Shown here piece by piece: positions 43,701 through 53,545 of a stretch of DNA of 64,000 bases (within the stretch, counting starts at the first letter, position 1; every line of letters starts with the position of its first letter). The notes beneath the pieces are model-generated. The model saw only the letters and a list, made by a program, of their open reading frames with translations, searched no databases and was not told the origin of the DNA. The translations under genes were made by a program, and so were the position numbers. Source of the stretch: Bacillus sp. N1-1 (GTDB taxonomy: Bacteria > Bacillota > Bacilli > Bacillales > Guptibacillaceae); assembly GCF_009818105.1 (NCBI RefSeq), contig NZ_CP046564.1, positions 4,030,001 to 4,094,000 of the forward strand, read 5' to 3'.

Positions 43701-44615
43701 ATGTTAATTACAATGAAAGAATTATTGACTGTTGCCAAAGAAAATCAATTTGCAGTAGGAGCGTTTAATGTTGCAGATAGTACATTTCTAAGAGCTGTTG
43801 TTGAAGAGGCTGAACAATTAAATTCTCCAGCTATCATTGCCATACATCCTTCTGAACATGAATTTTTAACAGATGAATTTTTCTCTTATGTTAAACACCG
43901 TGTATATGAAAGCAAAGTTCCATTTGTGCTACACCTAGATCATGGTAGTTCCATGGAAGAAGTATTAAGAGCCATTCGCTGTGGATTTACTTCAGTAATG
44001 ATCGATGGGTCTTTGCTTCCATATGAGGAAAATGTCAGTATAACTAAGAAAGTCGTTGAAATAGCTCATGCTGTTGGCATTTCAGTAGAAGGTGAGTTAG
44101 GAACAATTGGAAGTACAGGAAATTCAGTAGAAGGTGGCGTCTCCAAGATTGTATATGCTGATCCTGCTGAAGCAAAAGATTTTGCTGATAGAACTGGGGT
44201 TGATACATTAGCAGTGGCCATTGGTACTGCACATGGTATTTATCCCAAAAATATTAAACCAGAATTACAAATGGATATTCTTGAGGAAATTAACACCCTT
44301 GTTGATATTCCCCTAGTATTACATGGAGGTTCATCTAATCCAGATAGTGAAATTGCTCAATCAATCAAATTCGGAGTCGGTAAGATCAATATATCTAGCG
44401 ATATGAAGTATGCGTATTATAAAAAAGCGCGTGAAATTTTAAACTCTACTGAATACTGGGATCCGAATGTGATCTACCCGGACTGTATTCTAGAAGCTCG
44501 TAAGGTAATCAACCATAAAATGCACCTATTTAACTCTGTAGGCAAAGCAAATCTATATACCAAGGCATTAAAACCTAAAAGAAGGGAAAAGACAGAAGCT
44601 AGTAGCTTATATTAA
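43701..44615 (+). CDS. Class II ketose-bisphosphate aldolase, copy 2
   Basis: 304-aa paralogue of the aldolase at 41.5 kb; the two align end to end and share HLDHG, MIDGS-LPYEENV, EGELGTIG-TG, GT-HGIYP and LVLHGGS. Start ATG 43701 behind GGGAGAG. It lies 254 bp downstream of the DeoR-type gene and upstream of the lyxose-isomerase family gene, all on the plus strand. Two aldolases in one locus may split different epimers or replace one another under different controls (inference). Confidence 0.92.
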   Translation: MLITMKELLTVAKENQFAVGAFNVADSTFLRAVVEEAEQLNSPAIIAIHPSEHEFLTDEFFSYVKHRVYESKVPFVLHLDHGSSMEEVLRAIRCGFTSVMIDGSLLPYEENVSITKKVVEIAHAVGISVEGELGTIGSTGNSVEGGVSKIVYADPAEAKDFADRTGVDTLAVAIGTAHGIYPKNIKPELQMDILEEINTLVDIPLVLHGGSSNPDSEIAQSIKFGVGKINISSDMKYAYYKKAREILNSTEYWDPNVIYPDCILEARKVINHKMHLFNSVGKANLYTKALKPKRREKTEASSLY

Positions 44616-44706
44616 TCTTTTCTACCCCTAATCCCTCCACAACTAGAAATTTCACAATGCAAATTCAACCAAAATTAAGTTGAGAATTGGCTTACATCCC
44701 CAATAA

Positions 44707-45258
<552 letters not shown>

Positions 45259-45328
45259 TGAGATTTGGAAGAGATAGAATGATTGAAACGTGATAAAGAT
45301 ATAGAATGGAGCTATGCTAATAGCCTGC

Positions 45329-45358
45329 CTACCTTCTTATTAAAGGGGGTAGTTTTTT
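45329..45358 (+). terminator. Terminator after isomerase copy 1
   Basis: Stem CTACC..GGTAG with loop and adjacent A/G-rich pairing, followed by TTTTTT, 70 bp after the isomerase stop. Confidence 0.6.
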
Positions 45359-45362
45359 CTTT

Positions 45363-45494
45363 GAATCGCGGGGACGGTTCTGCTGATTCTCATTTGTTCC
45401 ACTAGTATCCATGATTTATTTTATTGATTTGCTTATCGAGTTTATTTGTATATGGCTAATTAGGAGTGAATCATGAGAACCGTTCCCGTAATTC
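45363..45494. repeat. REP-like inverted-repeat element, copy 3
   Basis: Left unit GGGGACGGTTCTGCTGATTC (45370-45389) and opposed right unit GAATCATGAGAACCGTTCCC (45468-45487). The core of about 78 bp has no strong hairpin, unlike copies 1 and 2. It lies between the convergent isomerase and xylulokinase genes. Confidence 0.75.
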
Positions 45495-45549
45495 CAACTG
45501 GTTAATCTTTAAAATGAATAAAGTGGCGCACCTCTTTAATACTAAATTA

Positions 45550-47052
45550 CTACACCGACCGAAATCTCTCCAACCCCTCACTCAACCCCTTCGTATATTC
45601 ATAAACTTCTTGATAAAGCGGATACAATTCCCTGTACATTTCAACGTTTTGAGATACTGGCATATAGGATTCTTCGTAAGAGATGAAGACGCGAGAGCAT
45701 TCTTCGAGGGAGCTATACCATCCACAGCCATATGCTGCTAGTATGGCTGCTCCGAGGGCTGGTCCTTGTTCGTGAGAGAGGGTAATGATCTTCGTTTCGA
45801 AGATATCCGCCTGCATCTGAAGCCACTCTTTATTTTTTGCTCCGCCTCCAATGGAGATGACGGTGTCAATGTGATCGTTGTTTTGCTTTAAGATCTCGAG
45901 CGCTTCTTTTAAAGAAAAAGTAACTCCTTCGATCAGAGCACGAACAAAATGTTTTCTCGTATGACTTCCATCCACCCCTATGAAACTAGCTCTAATTGAA
46001 GCGTCTGCATGCGGTGTTCGTTCTCCTACTAGATAGGGAGAAAATAACAAACCATTCGATCCAGGAGGGATTTCATCCAGTCCATCTAGTAGAGAAGAGA
46101 ATGATTCGTTGCTTGCGAAAACGTCACGAAACCAGCTTAGGCTATACCCTGCTGATAAGGTAACGCCCATGCTATAATAAGCATCTTTTTTTCCATGATT
46201 AAAATAATGCACCTTACCTTTGTAATCATGTGAGCCTGTTGATTCATAAGTAAGGATGACGCCTGACGTTCCTAAACTGCAAAGCGTTTTTCCTTCTGAT
46301 AAGATGCCTGCGCCAATTGCGCCGCACGCGTTATCAGCTCCTCCAGCAAACACTTTCGTGGAAATGGAGAGTCCTGTTTCCATGGAGAAGTCCTCCGAAA
46401 TTTGACCTGCGAAGTCAAAGGATTCCATTAGTGGAGGACATAATGCTGGATTGATTTCTAGAGCGTCACACATTTCATGACTCCATTCTTTCTTCTCTAT
46501 ATCCAATAATAGTGTGCCTGCTGCATCTGTATAATCCATTCCGATGTGACCTGTCAGGCGGTACCGAAGATAGTCCTTCGGGAGGAGGAAGCGATGTGAT
46601 TTCTCATAGAGGTCTGATTCATTTTCCTTTACCCATAGTATCTTTGGCAACGTGAAGCCTTCTAACGCCTGGTTTTTCGTAATAGACAGAAGCCGATCTT
46701 TCCCGATTACCTCTTCAATCTCCCTACATTGGTGTGTTGTTCGCGTATCATTCCATAAAATCGCATTTCTAAGCACTTGATTCTCTTCGTCTAGAAGAAC
46801 CAAACCATGCATTTGGCCTGAAAAGCTAATTCCTTCAATGTCCTCTACTCTACCATTAAAGTTCTGAAGCAAATCGATGATGATTTCTTTTGTTTTACTG
46901 TACCAAAGCTCTACGTCCTGCTCGCTATAGCTAGATTTCTCATTAATTAATGGATAGTCTTTGGATGAGGAGTAATGCACAATCCCCCCTCGATCGACTA
47001 GAATGGCTTTTACTGCGCTTGAACCTAGGTCAATTCCTATTACATATTTCAT
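45550..47052 (-). CDS. xylB: Xylulokinase
   Basis: 500-aa FGGY-family kinase that phosphorylates D-xylulose to D-xylulose-5-phosphate. N-terminal ATPase motif VIGIDLGSSAVKAILVD, then EGISFSGQMHGLVLLD, LWNDTRT, the metal/substrate region DAAGTLLLDIEKKEW and GGADNACGAIG, and the C-terminal SIGGGAKNKEWLQMQADI. Length is typical. With the lyxose-isomerase family gene at 52.7 kb it could form D-lyxose to D-xylulose to xylulose-5-P. It is divergent from the AraC-type regulator gene, which probably controls it. Confidence 0.93.
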   Translation of the reverse strand: MKYVIGIDLGSSAVKAILVDRGGIVHYSSSKDYPLINEKSSYSEQDVELWYSKTKEIIIDLLQNFNGRVEDIEGISFSGQMHGLVLLDEENQVLRNAILWNDTRTTHQCREIEEVIGKDRLLSITKNQALEGFTLPKILWVKENESDLYEKSHRFLLPKDYLRYRLTGHIGMDYTDAAGTLLLDIEKKEWSHEMCDALEINPALCPPLMESFDFAGQISEDFSMETGLSISTKVFAGGADNACGAIGAGILSEGKTLCSLGTSGVILTYESTGSHDYKGKVHYFNHGKKDAYYSMGVTLSAGYSLSWFRDVFASNESFSSLLDGLDEIPPGSNGLLFSPYLVGERTPHADASIRASFIGVDGSHTRKHFVRALIEGVTFSLKEALEILKQNNDHIDTVISIGGGAKNKEWLQMQADIFETKIITLSHEQGPALGAAILAAYGCGWYSSLEECSRVFISYEESYMPVSQNVEMYRELYPLYQEVYEYTKGLSEGLERFRSV

Positions 47053-47170
47053 TAATAGCCTCCTATAGTTAAGAAATGTGACTTATTTACTATTTCCTCC
47101 GAAAAAAATGCATAAGTATGATAAAATTCTAATAAATTATCAACTTTATACTGAATAAGAGGTGATGAAA

Positions 47171-48058
47171 GTGCTACGTGATGATCAGCTTAATGTTTTT
47201 TGGATGTCTCGCATCGACTATGAAAAGAATACTGGCGTAAAAAGCCATTTTCACGATGATTTGTATCAATTTATCTATCTAATTGATGGTGAAGGAACGA
47301 TGCAAATTAATGATGAAGTCTTTGACTTACTTCCGAAGCATGCTTACTTCATCTCAAAAGGCGATAAGCATCGTTTCTATTTTACTAGTCACTCTTCTAC
47401 TATCGACCTTAAATTCGATGTGATCAGTCAAGCATTACAAGGACTATTTCATAATGAGAAGTTTCCGACCCCTTATTTCATGGGCGAATCTCCTAAACTG
47501 AAAGAATTGTTTAAACTATCGATCCGTAATATACAAAAATCTACTCCTATCATTCCCTATCGGATTGATGTTGGTTTTAAAGATATTCTACTAGCTATCC
47601 TACAGGATAAAAATGAATTATTAGAAAAAGATTCTCGACCCTCTTCTTCATTTAATAGAGAGCCTCATCCAGACTTCCCAGTTATTGAATACATGCTAGA
47701 ACATTTGGATTCTAGAATAACACTTGAAGACATTGCGAAACACTTTAACTTTCACCCACACTATATTATTGATCTCTTTCGGAAGAAATTTAATACAACT
47801 CCAATGAAGCTTCTACAGGAGTTGCGAATTGAGAAGTCAAAAGAATACTTAGAGTTTAGCAACTACACGGTAACTGAAATAGCAGCATTCGTTGGTTTAT
47901 CAGCACCTTATTTCTCGAGGTTATTTCAATCGAGAGAAGATCTTTCCCCAACAGAATACAGAGAACAGGCTTTAACTGTCGTCGGGAAGCACATTATTCT
48001 TGAAGAGGAATTTTCTCCTACGTTACAAAAACAACCTAAAATCACAAGAGATATTTAA
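47171..48058 (+). CDS. AraC-family transcriptional regulator with cupin sensor
   Basis: 295-aa regulator with an N-terminal cupin-like sugar-binding domain (VKSHFHDDLYQFIYLIDGEG) and a C-terminal double helix-turn-helix (ITLEDIAKHFNFHPHYIIDLFRKKF-type first motif; VTEIAAFVGLSAPYFSRLFQ second motif, then SPTEYREQ). Start is probably GTG 47171, 6 bp behind GAGGTG; nearer GTG/ATG codons overlap that site. It lies divergent from xylB and convergent with the TRAP genes, an apt controller for this module. Confidence 0.92.
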   Translation: MLRDDQLNVFWMSRIDYEKNTGVKSHFHDDLYQFIYLIDGEGTMQINDEVFDLLPKHAYFISKGDKHRFYFTSHSSTIDLKFDVISQALQGLFHNEKFPTPYFMGESPKLKELFKLSIRNIQKSTPIIPYRIDVGFKDILLAILQDKNELLEKDSRPSSSFNREPHPDFPVIEYMLEHLDSRITLEDIAKHFNFHPHYIIDLFRKKFNTTPMKLLQELRIEKSKEYLEFSNYTVTEIAAFVGLSAPYFSRLFQSREDLSPTEYREQALTVVGKHIILEEEFSPTLQKQPKITRDI

Positions 48059-48065
48059 TACACTA

Positions 48066-49346
48066 TTATTGAAATAAACTCGGTATATACAAGGTCAACT
48101 GTGGAATAAAAGCAACAACGATTAAAATTGCAATCATGCTTAAGTAGAATGGCAGCAATGCCTTAATGGCGCTTTCCATTGGGATTTTAGCGATCGCGCT
48201 ACCGATAAATAAAGCTCCTCCAACTGGCGGGGTTACGAGTCCAATCGCCATACAAATCATCATCACAATACCATAATGAATGGGATCCATGCCGATGCTT
48301 GTTGCAATTGGTAACAGAATCGGTGTTGTGATGAGTATGATTGGTGCAACATCAAGGATCGAACCAAGCAGTAGTAGAATGAAAATGAGTATAAAAGTAA
48401 TCAGAATTGGGTTACTCGTAAGACTCAGTAAATTCTCCGAGATGAGCGTTGGAACCCGTAATACAGCAAGCAGCCACGCAAAGCCGCTTGAAGTAGCGAT
48501 CAAGAATAGAACTAACGCTAGTGTTTTAAACGTACGTTTTAATACGGGAATAATTTCAGATATTGGTACATCTTTATTGAAAACAAAGCTAACGCCAAAA
48601 GCATACATAACAGCAATCGCAGCAGATTCTGTAACTGTAAAAATCCCGCTCATAATTCCACCGATAATAATGACCCCTGTCATTAACCCAGGTATGCTTC
48701 CCTTCGTTGCAACGAGAATTTCTTTAAACGAAGATGGCTTCTCTGCAGGGTAATTTCTTTTCACTGCAATAACATACGCTGTAATCATTAACCCAAGACC
48801 TAATATGATTCCTGGAATGATTCCTCCAAGAAATAGAGAGCTGATCGAAAGGCCTCCCCCAGCTGCTAATGCATAAATGATCATATTATGGCTTGGTGGA
48901 ATAACAATTCCCTGTGTTGCCGACGTGACAGTAACTGCCACTGAGTAGTCAGCGTCATATCCTTTGTTCTTCATCATCGGAATCATCACTGAGCCTGTTG
49001 AAGATGTATCAGCTAAAGCGGATCCAGAGATCCCACCAAAAAGCATGCTGGAACTGACATTCACCATTCCTAACCCACCTCTAAATCTACCAACTATGAC
49101 ATCAGATAATCGAATCAACTTTTGAGAAATTCCACCAGTATTCATAATTTCTCCTGCTAGAATAAAGAACGGAATCGCTAATAATGGGAAACTATTCACT
49201 CCAGCGACCATTCGTTGAGCGAGAATTGATAGAGGAATATCAAGAAGGAAAGCAACGACTATAGATGTTAGTCCCATCGCTAAAGCAACTGGTACGCCAA
49301 TGACTAGAAAAACTAAAAACGAAATAATTAACGTGGCTATAATCAT
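48066..49346 (-). CDS. dctM: TRAP transporter large permease (DctM)
   Basis: 426-aa polytopic protein with twelve or so helices, FLVFLVIGVPVALAMGLTSI at the start and the family features FPLLAIPFFILAGEIMNTGGIS, FGGISGSALADTSSTGSV and VIPPSHNMIIYALAAG. It is the channel subunit of a sodium- or proton-driven importer of carboxylates or sugar acids. Start ATG 49346 behind GGAGG, overlapping the small permease stop by 4 bp; a longer frame to 49385 has no better site. Confidence 0.94.
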   Translation of the reverse strand: MIIATLIISFLVFLVIGVPVALAMGLTSIVVAFLLDIPLSILAQRMVAGVNSFPLLAIPFFILAGEIMNTGGISQKLIRLSDVIVGRFRGGLGMVNVSSSMLFGGISGSALADTSSTGSVMIPMMKNKGYDADYSVAVTVTSATQGIVIPPSHNMIIYALAAGGGLSISSLFLGGIIPGIILGLGLMITAYVIAVKRNYPAEKPSSFKEILVATKGSIPGLMTGVIIIGGIMSGIFTVTESAAIAVMYAFGVSFVFNKDVPISEIIPVLKRTFKTLALVLFLIATSSGFAWLLAVLRVPTLISENLLSLTSNPILITFILIFILLLLGSILDVAPIILITTPILLPIATSIGMDPIHYGIVMMICMAIGLVTPPVGGALFIGSAIAKIPMESAIKALLPFYLSMIAILIVVAFIPQLTLYIPSLFQ

Positions 49347-49834
49347 GTTTCCTCCACCCCATTTTCCTCGGTGTACCCCCTCCATACTCCCACAAACTCG
49401 AACAATAAATATAGAATAATTAATGCTCCAGCTACTGGTACGACAACGTAAAGTACAGCGGAAGGAATACCTATTCCTGGAATGCTTGAGCCTAACATTT
49501 CATAGGAGAACTTACTTCCTTCAATAAACATAAATAAACCAAATACTATGGCTAGTAGTCTTTGAACAACATGTAAACCACTTTTGAGTTTAGCAGGCAA
49601 TTTATCTTCAAAAATGGTGATACGGATATGACTATGATCTTGAAAACCAATGGCGATGCCAAGAAAACCTATCCATACCATTAGCAAGAGTGACATCGGT
49701 TGAATCCATGTAGGCGTGTAATTGAACCCAAACCTTGAAATAACCTGGTAACTAATAATGATAGCCATTAAGCCAATCATGATGAGAACAAATGATTCCG
49801 TTATCTTTCTAATCGAAATCAGTATCTTATTCAT
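49343..49834 (-). CDS. dctQ: TRAP transporter small permease (DctQ)
   Basis: 163-aa protein with four membrane helices (FVLIMIGLMAIIISYQVISRF; PMSLLLMVWIGFLGIAIGF; LLAIVFGLFMFIEG; AVLYVVVPVAGALIILYLLF), typical of the DctQ subunit that supports DctM. It lies between the binding-protein gene and dctM, with a stem-loop upstream. Confidence 0.92.
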   Translation of the reverse strand: MNKILISIRKITESFVLIMIGLMAIIISYQVISRFGFNYTPTWIQPMSLLLMVWIGFLGIAIGFQDHSHIRITIFEDKLPAKLKSGLHVVQRLLAIVFGLFMFIEGSKFSYEMLGSSIPGIGIPSAVLYVVVPVAGALIILYLLFEFVGVWRGYTEENGVEET

Positions 49835-49872
49835 GACATCATTCCCTCCCTCAGGTCGTCCATTTTAATGAG

Positions 49873-49897
49873 GCAAAGAGCAAACGTTGCTCTTTGC
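49873..49897 (-). promoter_or_regulatory. Intercistronic stem-loop after TRAP binding-protein gene
   Basis: 11-bp stem GCAAAGAGCAA / TTGCTCTTTGC with a 3-nt loop between dctP and dctQ. Third case in the window of a hairpin directly after a solute-binding-protein gene. Confidence 0.6.
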
Positions 49898-49904
49898 TCA
49901 CCTT

Positions 49905-50939
49905 TTATTTTGCGTCTTCGATCGATTGGAATAAATCACCGTATGTTGATTCATAGTCTTCATAAAGAGGTTCGACTTTCTCTTTGAATGCAGCACGTTC
50001 TTCGTCAGATAGCTCCACAACGTTATTTCCAGCTTCCTTTACACGATCCATTGCCGTTTGGGAATATTCGTCATATTCTTCTAGCTGTGTTTCTTCTGAT
50101 TCCATTGCCGCTTCCTTGATGATCCCTTGATCTTCTTCTGAGAGCTTGTCCCAAGATTGCTTACTCATGAATAATACTCCAGGAATCCGCAGGTGCTCAG
50201 AAAGGGTAAAGTTTTTAGCAACTTCGAAATGTCCGTCTGCGACATATGTGCTCACATTGTTTTCTCCACCTTCGATTACACCCATTTGTAAAGCACTGTA
50301 TACTTCTGAAGCTGCAAGTGGCGTAGGAGAGGTTCCTAGTTTCTTGAAAGCATCAATTAGAATATCATTTTGCATGACACGAATTTTTTTACCTTCTACA
50401 TCCTCAACTGCTTCGATTGGATCAGTGGAATAGAAACTACGTGCACCTGCATCGTAGAAAGCTAGTCCAATAAGGTCAGATTTCTCTAAATCCGAGAACA
50501 ATTCATCCTTAAGTGAAGAATCTAACGCGTTCCACATATGCTCTCTACTATCAAAAAGGAATGGGAAGCTAAAAACTCCAAGGCTATCTGCGAACTGAGT
50601 CAATGGGCCAGCATTTGCACGCCCAATATCGATAATTCCTACCTGAGTTTGTTCAATTGTTGTTGTTTCATCACCAAGTTGACCACCCGTGTAGACTTCT
50701 ACTTTAATCCTGCCATCCGAAAGCTCCTCTACACGTTCAGCGAACTCTTTCTCTGCAATGGAATCGGGGTATTCATCTACTTGCGGCTCAGAGAGCTTTA
50801 AGACAATCTGATCACCCGTTTTGGCAGCGCTCTCATTTCCTGCATTGCTTGTCGTTCCTTCCGAAGAACAACCTGTGATACTGACAGCCATGACTAAAGC
50901 AGATACGAATACAGTTAGCTTCCCACTTAATTTCTTCAA
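49905..50939 (-). CDS. dctP: TRAP transporter solute-binding protein (DctP)
   Basis: 344-aa lipoprotein with signal MKKLSGKLTVFVSALVMAVS and lipobox SITGC. The mature part shows the DctP-type signature VEVYTGGQLGDETTTIEQTQVG and the ligand region GKKIRVMQNDILIDAFKKLG with the conserved Arg that binds a carboxylate. It delivers a carboxylate-bearing ligand, perhaps a sugar acid, to DctQ/DctM. Nearby isomerase, kinase and dehydrogenase genes suggest a pentose-derived substrate (inference). Confidence 0.94.
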   Translation of the reverse strand: MKKLSGKLTVFVSALVMAVSITGCSSEGTTSNAGNESAAKTGDQIVLKLSEPQVDEYPDSIAEKEFAERVEELSDGRIKVEVYTGGQLGDETTTIEQTQVGIIDIGRANAGPLTQFADSLGVFSFPFLFDSREHMWNALDSSLKDELFSDLEKSDLIGLAFYDAGARSFYSTDPIEAVEDVEGKKIRVMQNDILIDAFKKLGTSPTPLAASEVYSALQMGVIEGGENNVSTYVADGHFEVAKNFTLSEHLRIPGVLFMSKQSWDKLSEEDQGIIKEAAMESEETQLEEYDEYSQTAMDRVKEAGNNVVELSDEERAAFKEKVEPLYEDYESTYGDLFQSIEDAK

Positions 50940-50957
50940 ATTTCCCAGCCCCTCACT

Positions 50958-51377
50958 TTATAATTGATTTTGAATCGCTTGTATACGTTGCTCATATTCA
51001 GCTTCACTTAATCGCTTTTTTTTCTGAGGAGCGTTTACGAACGCTCCTCCCCACTCTTCTCCATTTTCATATTTAGGTACAATATGAAAATGGAGGTGAG
51101 ATACTAGATCACCATAAATCGCATAGTTAAGCTTCGAAGAATGAAACGTATTCTGCAAAGCTTTCGCCGCATTCGCTACATCTTCCATAAACCTTTCACG
51201 TTCTATAGAGCTTAACTCAAACAATTCTCGCTTATGATCGTTGAATGCTAGTATACTTCTTCCTATATGCGTCTGATCTTTATTAAGGTAGAATGTTGAA
51301 GTTGATAAATCAGCTATTGGCATCATCAAGTTAGTTAGTCGACTGTCTTTTTCACAGTAAAAACAAGAGTCAGTCAT
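50958..51377 (-). CDS. HIT-family hydrolase
   Basis: 139-aa histidine-triad protein with the signature HLHFHIVPKYENGEEWGG and an N-terminal CFYCEKDSR zinc-like pair. HIT proteins hydrolyse nucleoside phosphoramidates and similar compounds. Start at ATG 51377, overlapping the dehydrogenase stop by 8 bp (coupled translation); an upstream TTG at 51401 is less likely. Its presence inside a TRAP/sugar operon is uncommon but seen in other operons; its role there is unknown. Confidence 0.88.
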   Translation of the reverse strand: MTDSCFYCEKDSRLTNLMMPIADLSTSTFYLNKDQTHIGRSILAFNDHKRELFELSSIERERFMEDVANAAKALQNTFHSSKLNYAIYGDLVSHLHFHIVPKYENGEEWGGAFVNAPQKKKRLSEAEYEQRIQAIQNQL

Positions 51378-52413
51378 GATCCGCGTCCCATTCGCAATCA
51401 ATCATAACGTGTATCGTGTCACCGCGGTGGTTGTTTCTCGTTTTAAACGCTTCGTCGACTTGAGACAGAGGGAAGGTGTGGGTAATTGTTTCCTTCGTAT
51501 TGACAAGCCCATCCATCACTAGTTTTAGCCCTTCATCAAAATAACGACGATTGTCTATATCACGCTTTGGCTCAGTGGATAAAATATCAAGTCGCTTCTT
51601 ATGAACTTTAAAGAAGTCAACGGGCTCATGACAGGTACCAATGCAACCGTACATCACAATCCTTCCATTTTGGGCAGCCGCATCGATTGCATCTACCATT
51701 CCTGATCCTTCAAGTAAGCAAGGAATAACAACATCAAATCCTTCAGGAAAATCTTCCCCCACTACATCCATCGTTTTGGAATCTGCAGACGGCATTTTAT
51801 ACGTATGAGTCGCTCCATATTTCTTTGCAAGCTTTAGTTTTTCATCAAATAAATCCGTTACTATTAAATTCTTTGGACTATAGAGTTTAATCACTTGAGT
51901 TAGCGCTAGCCCACTTACCCCTTGCCCCATAATGAGAACATTTTTATTTGGTGAGATATCTGCATTTTCAGCTGCTGATAGTAAAGCCGGTACTACTTCG
52001 ATCAATGATCCTTCGACTAGTGGTAGCTCTTTAGGAAGAACCTTTACCGAGAAAGGACTGCAACATACGTACTCTGCGAATGCTCCCCAGATATAACGAA
52101 GTGCGACATGGTCACCTTCTTGCAATCCAAGAACATTCTCTCCCACTTTATCAATTACACCAGCTACTTCGTGTCCCAATCGTGTTGGATATGAAATAAA
52201 TTCAGGTTCCCGTGCCCCGCGGTAAACTTCTACATCACTCCCACAAATCCCAACCCATTTCACCTTGATTCGAACTTCTCCTTCAGCAGGCTCAGGAATT
52301 GCAGCTCGCTTAATTTCAATTTTCTCTATATCTGAAAGCACCGCACACATTTGCGTACCTTCACCACCGTGATCCACTAATTGCATTGGAGGAACTGTCA
52401 TTTTACTTACCAT
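51370..52413 (-). CDS. Zinc-type sugar/polyol dehydrogenase (MDR family)
   Basis: 347-aa medium-chain dehydrogenase. Catalytic zinc motif GICGSDVEVYRGAREPEF and GHEVAGVIDKVGENVLGLQEGD, then a Rossmann domain with VLIMGQGVSGLALTQVI. The usual four-cysteine structural-zinc loop is missing: the region reads YIWGAFAEYVCC. It resembles sorbitol/threonine/galactitol-phosphate dehydrogenases and probably oxidises a polyol or sugar acid brought by the TRAP transporter. First gene of the operon, starting at ATG 52413 behind GGGAGAG. Confidence 0.88.
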   Translation of the reverse strand: MVSKMTVPPMQLVDHGGEGTQMCAVLSDIEKIEIKRAAIPEPAEGEVRIKVKWVGICGSDVEVYRGAREPEFISYPTRLGHEVAGVIDKVGENVLGLQEGDHVALRYIWGAFAEYVCCSPFSVKVLPKELPLVEGSLIEVVPALLSAAENADISPNKNVLIMGQGVSGLALTQVIKLYSPKNLIVTDLFDEKLKLAKKYGATHTYKMPSADSKTMDVVGEDFPEGFDVVIPCLLEGSGMVDAIDAAAQNGRIVMYGCIGTCHEPVDFFKVHKKRLDILSTEPKRDIDNRRYFDEGLKLVMDGLVNTKETITHTFPLSQVDEAFKTRNNHRGDTIHVMIDCEWDADHD

Positions 52414-52442
52414 ACTTCATCTCTCCCTTTCCGAAATCGTAT

Positions 52443-52456
52443 TGTAAACACTTACA
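52443..52456 (-). promoter_or_regulatory. Candidate cre (CcpA) site upstream of dehydrogenase operon
   Basis: TGTAAACACTTACA differs at one base (the central G) from the cre consensus. Located 30 bp upstream of the dehydrogenase start. Confidence 0.4.
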
Positions 52457-52702
52457 TTTACTATTTCAAATATAGATGATGGGCAAATGTATTCATATAG
52501 AGAGAACTCAAATGAATTTAACCAAAATTCAGATACATTAACAACAACCTAATATTGGAAGGGTTCCAGCCTATTCAAAGTAATACCAATTAACCATGTA
52601 TATCTGAGTATTAGACAAGAGGATACTCATAATTGTCATAGAAAAAAGAGAGCTACTAGATTATGCTACAGGGAACACCATTATTAATTTAGGAGGGATT
52701 AC

Positions 52703-53245
52703 ATGATTTCACGTGAAGAATACAATAAAATAAAAAAGGAAACGCTAGCTTATTTTCAAAAAGCAAACATAACTTTAACGGATAACGAAGTCGATCGCAT
52801 TGAGGTGGCCGATTTCGGACTCAATCGTATACGAGAATTCGGCTTGCAATTAATTGAATATGTTAATACAGAACGCTGCTGCGCAAAGGACCTTGTACTA
52901 CTTCCGAATCAAACGTGTCCTGAACATTTACATCCTCCTGTAGGAGATTCACCAGGGAAAGAAGAAACGTTCAGGTGTCGTTTTGGAACCGTTTACTTAT
53001 ATGTACCAGGACCAGCAACACCTGCACCTAAAACATTGATCCCAGTTGACAAGCAAAATGCTTTTACGGTTTGGAATGAAATAACCCTAATTGAGGGAGA
53101 GCAATACACACTAGAGCCAAATACTCTCCACTGGTTTCAAGCAGGGAATGAAGGAGCCATCATTTCTGAATTCTCAACAAAAAGCACGGATGAAAATGAT
53201 ATTTTCTCAGATGAAGAGATTAAAAGAATTCCGGTGGTGGAATAA
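52703..53245 (+). CDS. D-lyxose/D-mannose isomerase family protein, copy 2
   Basis: 180-aa cupin-type isomerase, paralogue of the gene at 44.7 kb. Metal-site motifs: ERCCAKDLVLLPNQTCPEHL (residues near 60), HPPVGDSPGKEETFRCRFG, and [18 protein letters not shown]. Start ATG 52703 behind AGGAGG. Divergent from the dehydrogenase operon and on the same side of the locus as xylulokinase, so D-lyxose to D-xylulose conversion is a sound guess. Confidence 0.88.
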   Translation: MISREEYNKIKKETLAYFQKANITLTDNEVDRIEVADFGLNRIREFGLQLIEYVNTERCCAKDLVLLPNQTCPEHLHPPVGDSPGKEETFRCRFGTVYLYVPGPATPAPKTLIPVDKQNAFTVWNEITLIEGEQYTLEPNTLHWFQAGNEGAIISEFSTKSTDENDIFSDEEIKRIPVVE

Positions 53246-53405
53246 AGTGGTTATTTGTGCCAATGACTTGTGAAAAAAGCATGACCTTCATAGATAAGCT
53301 TATTGTAGGCACCCCTTATAGGTAACAAAGCTTAGAAGCAATTTTAGAGATTTATATTTTCTTTTATCTTTATTCTTTCTTAAGAAATTGAAAGATTCAC
53401 CCGTC

Positions 53406-53514
53406 TGTGACGGTTCTACTAGTTCATTTTAAAATACAAAAAACCAGTTGAACTATAATGCATATTAGTTCAACTGGTTTTTTCTAAGAATCACGGGGAC
53501 GGTTCTCATGATTC
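53406..53514. repeat. REP-like element, copy 4, with 18-bp core stem
   Basis: Degenerate left unit (GACGGTTCTACTAGTTC, 53409-53425), core hairpin AAAAAACCAGTTGAACTA / TAGTTCAACTGGTTTTTT with a 10-nt loop (53438-53486), and a right unit GGGGACGGTTCTCATGATTC (53495-53514) in the same orientation as the left one, unlike copies 1-3. The core alone would work as a terminator for the isomerase gene. Confidence 0.72.
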
Positions 53515-53545
53515 ATCACCTGTTATTGAATACATACTTAATAAT

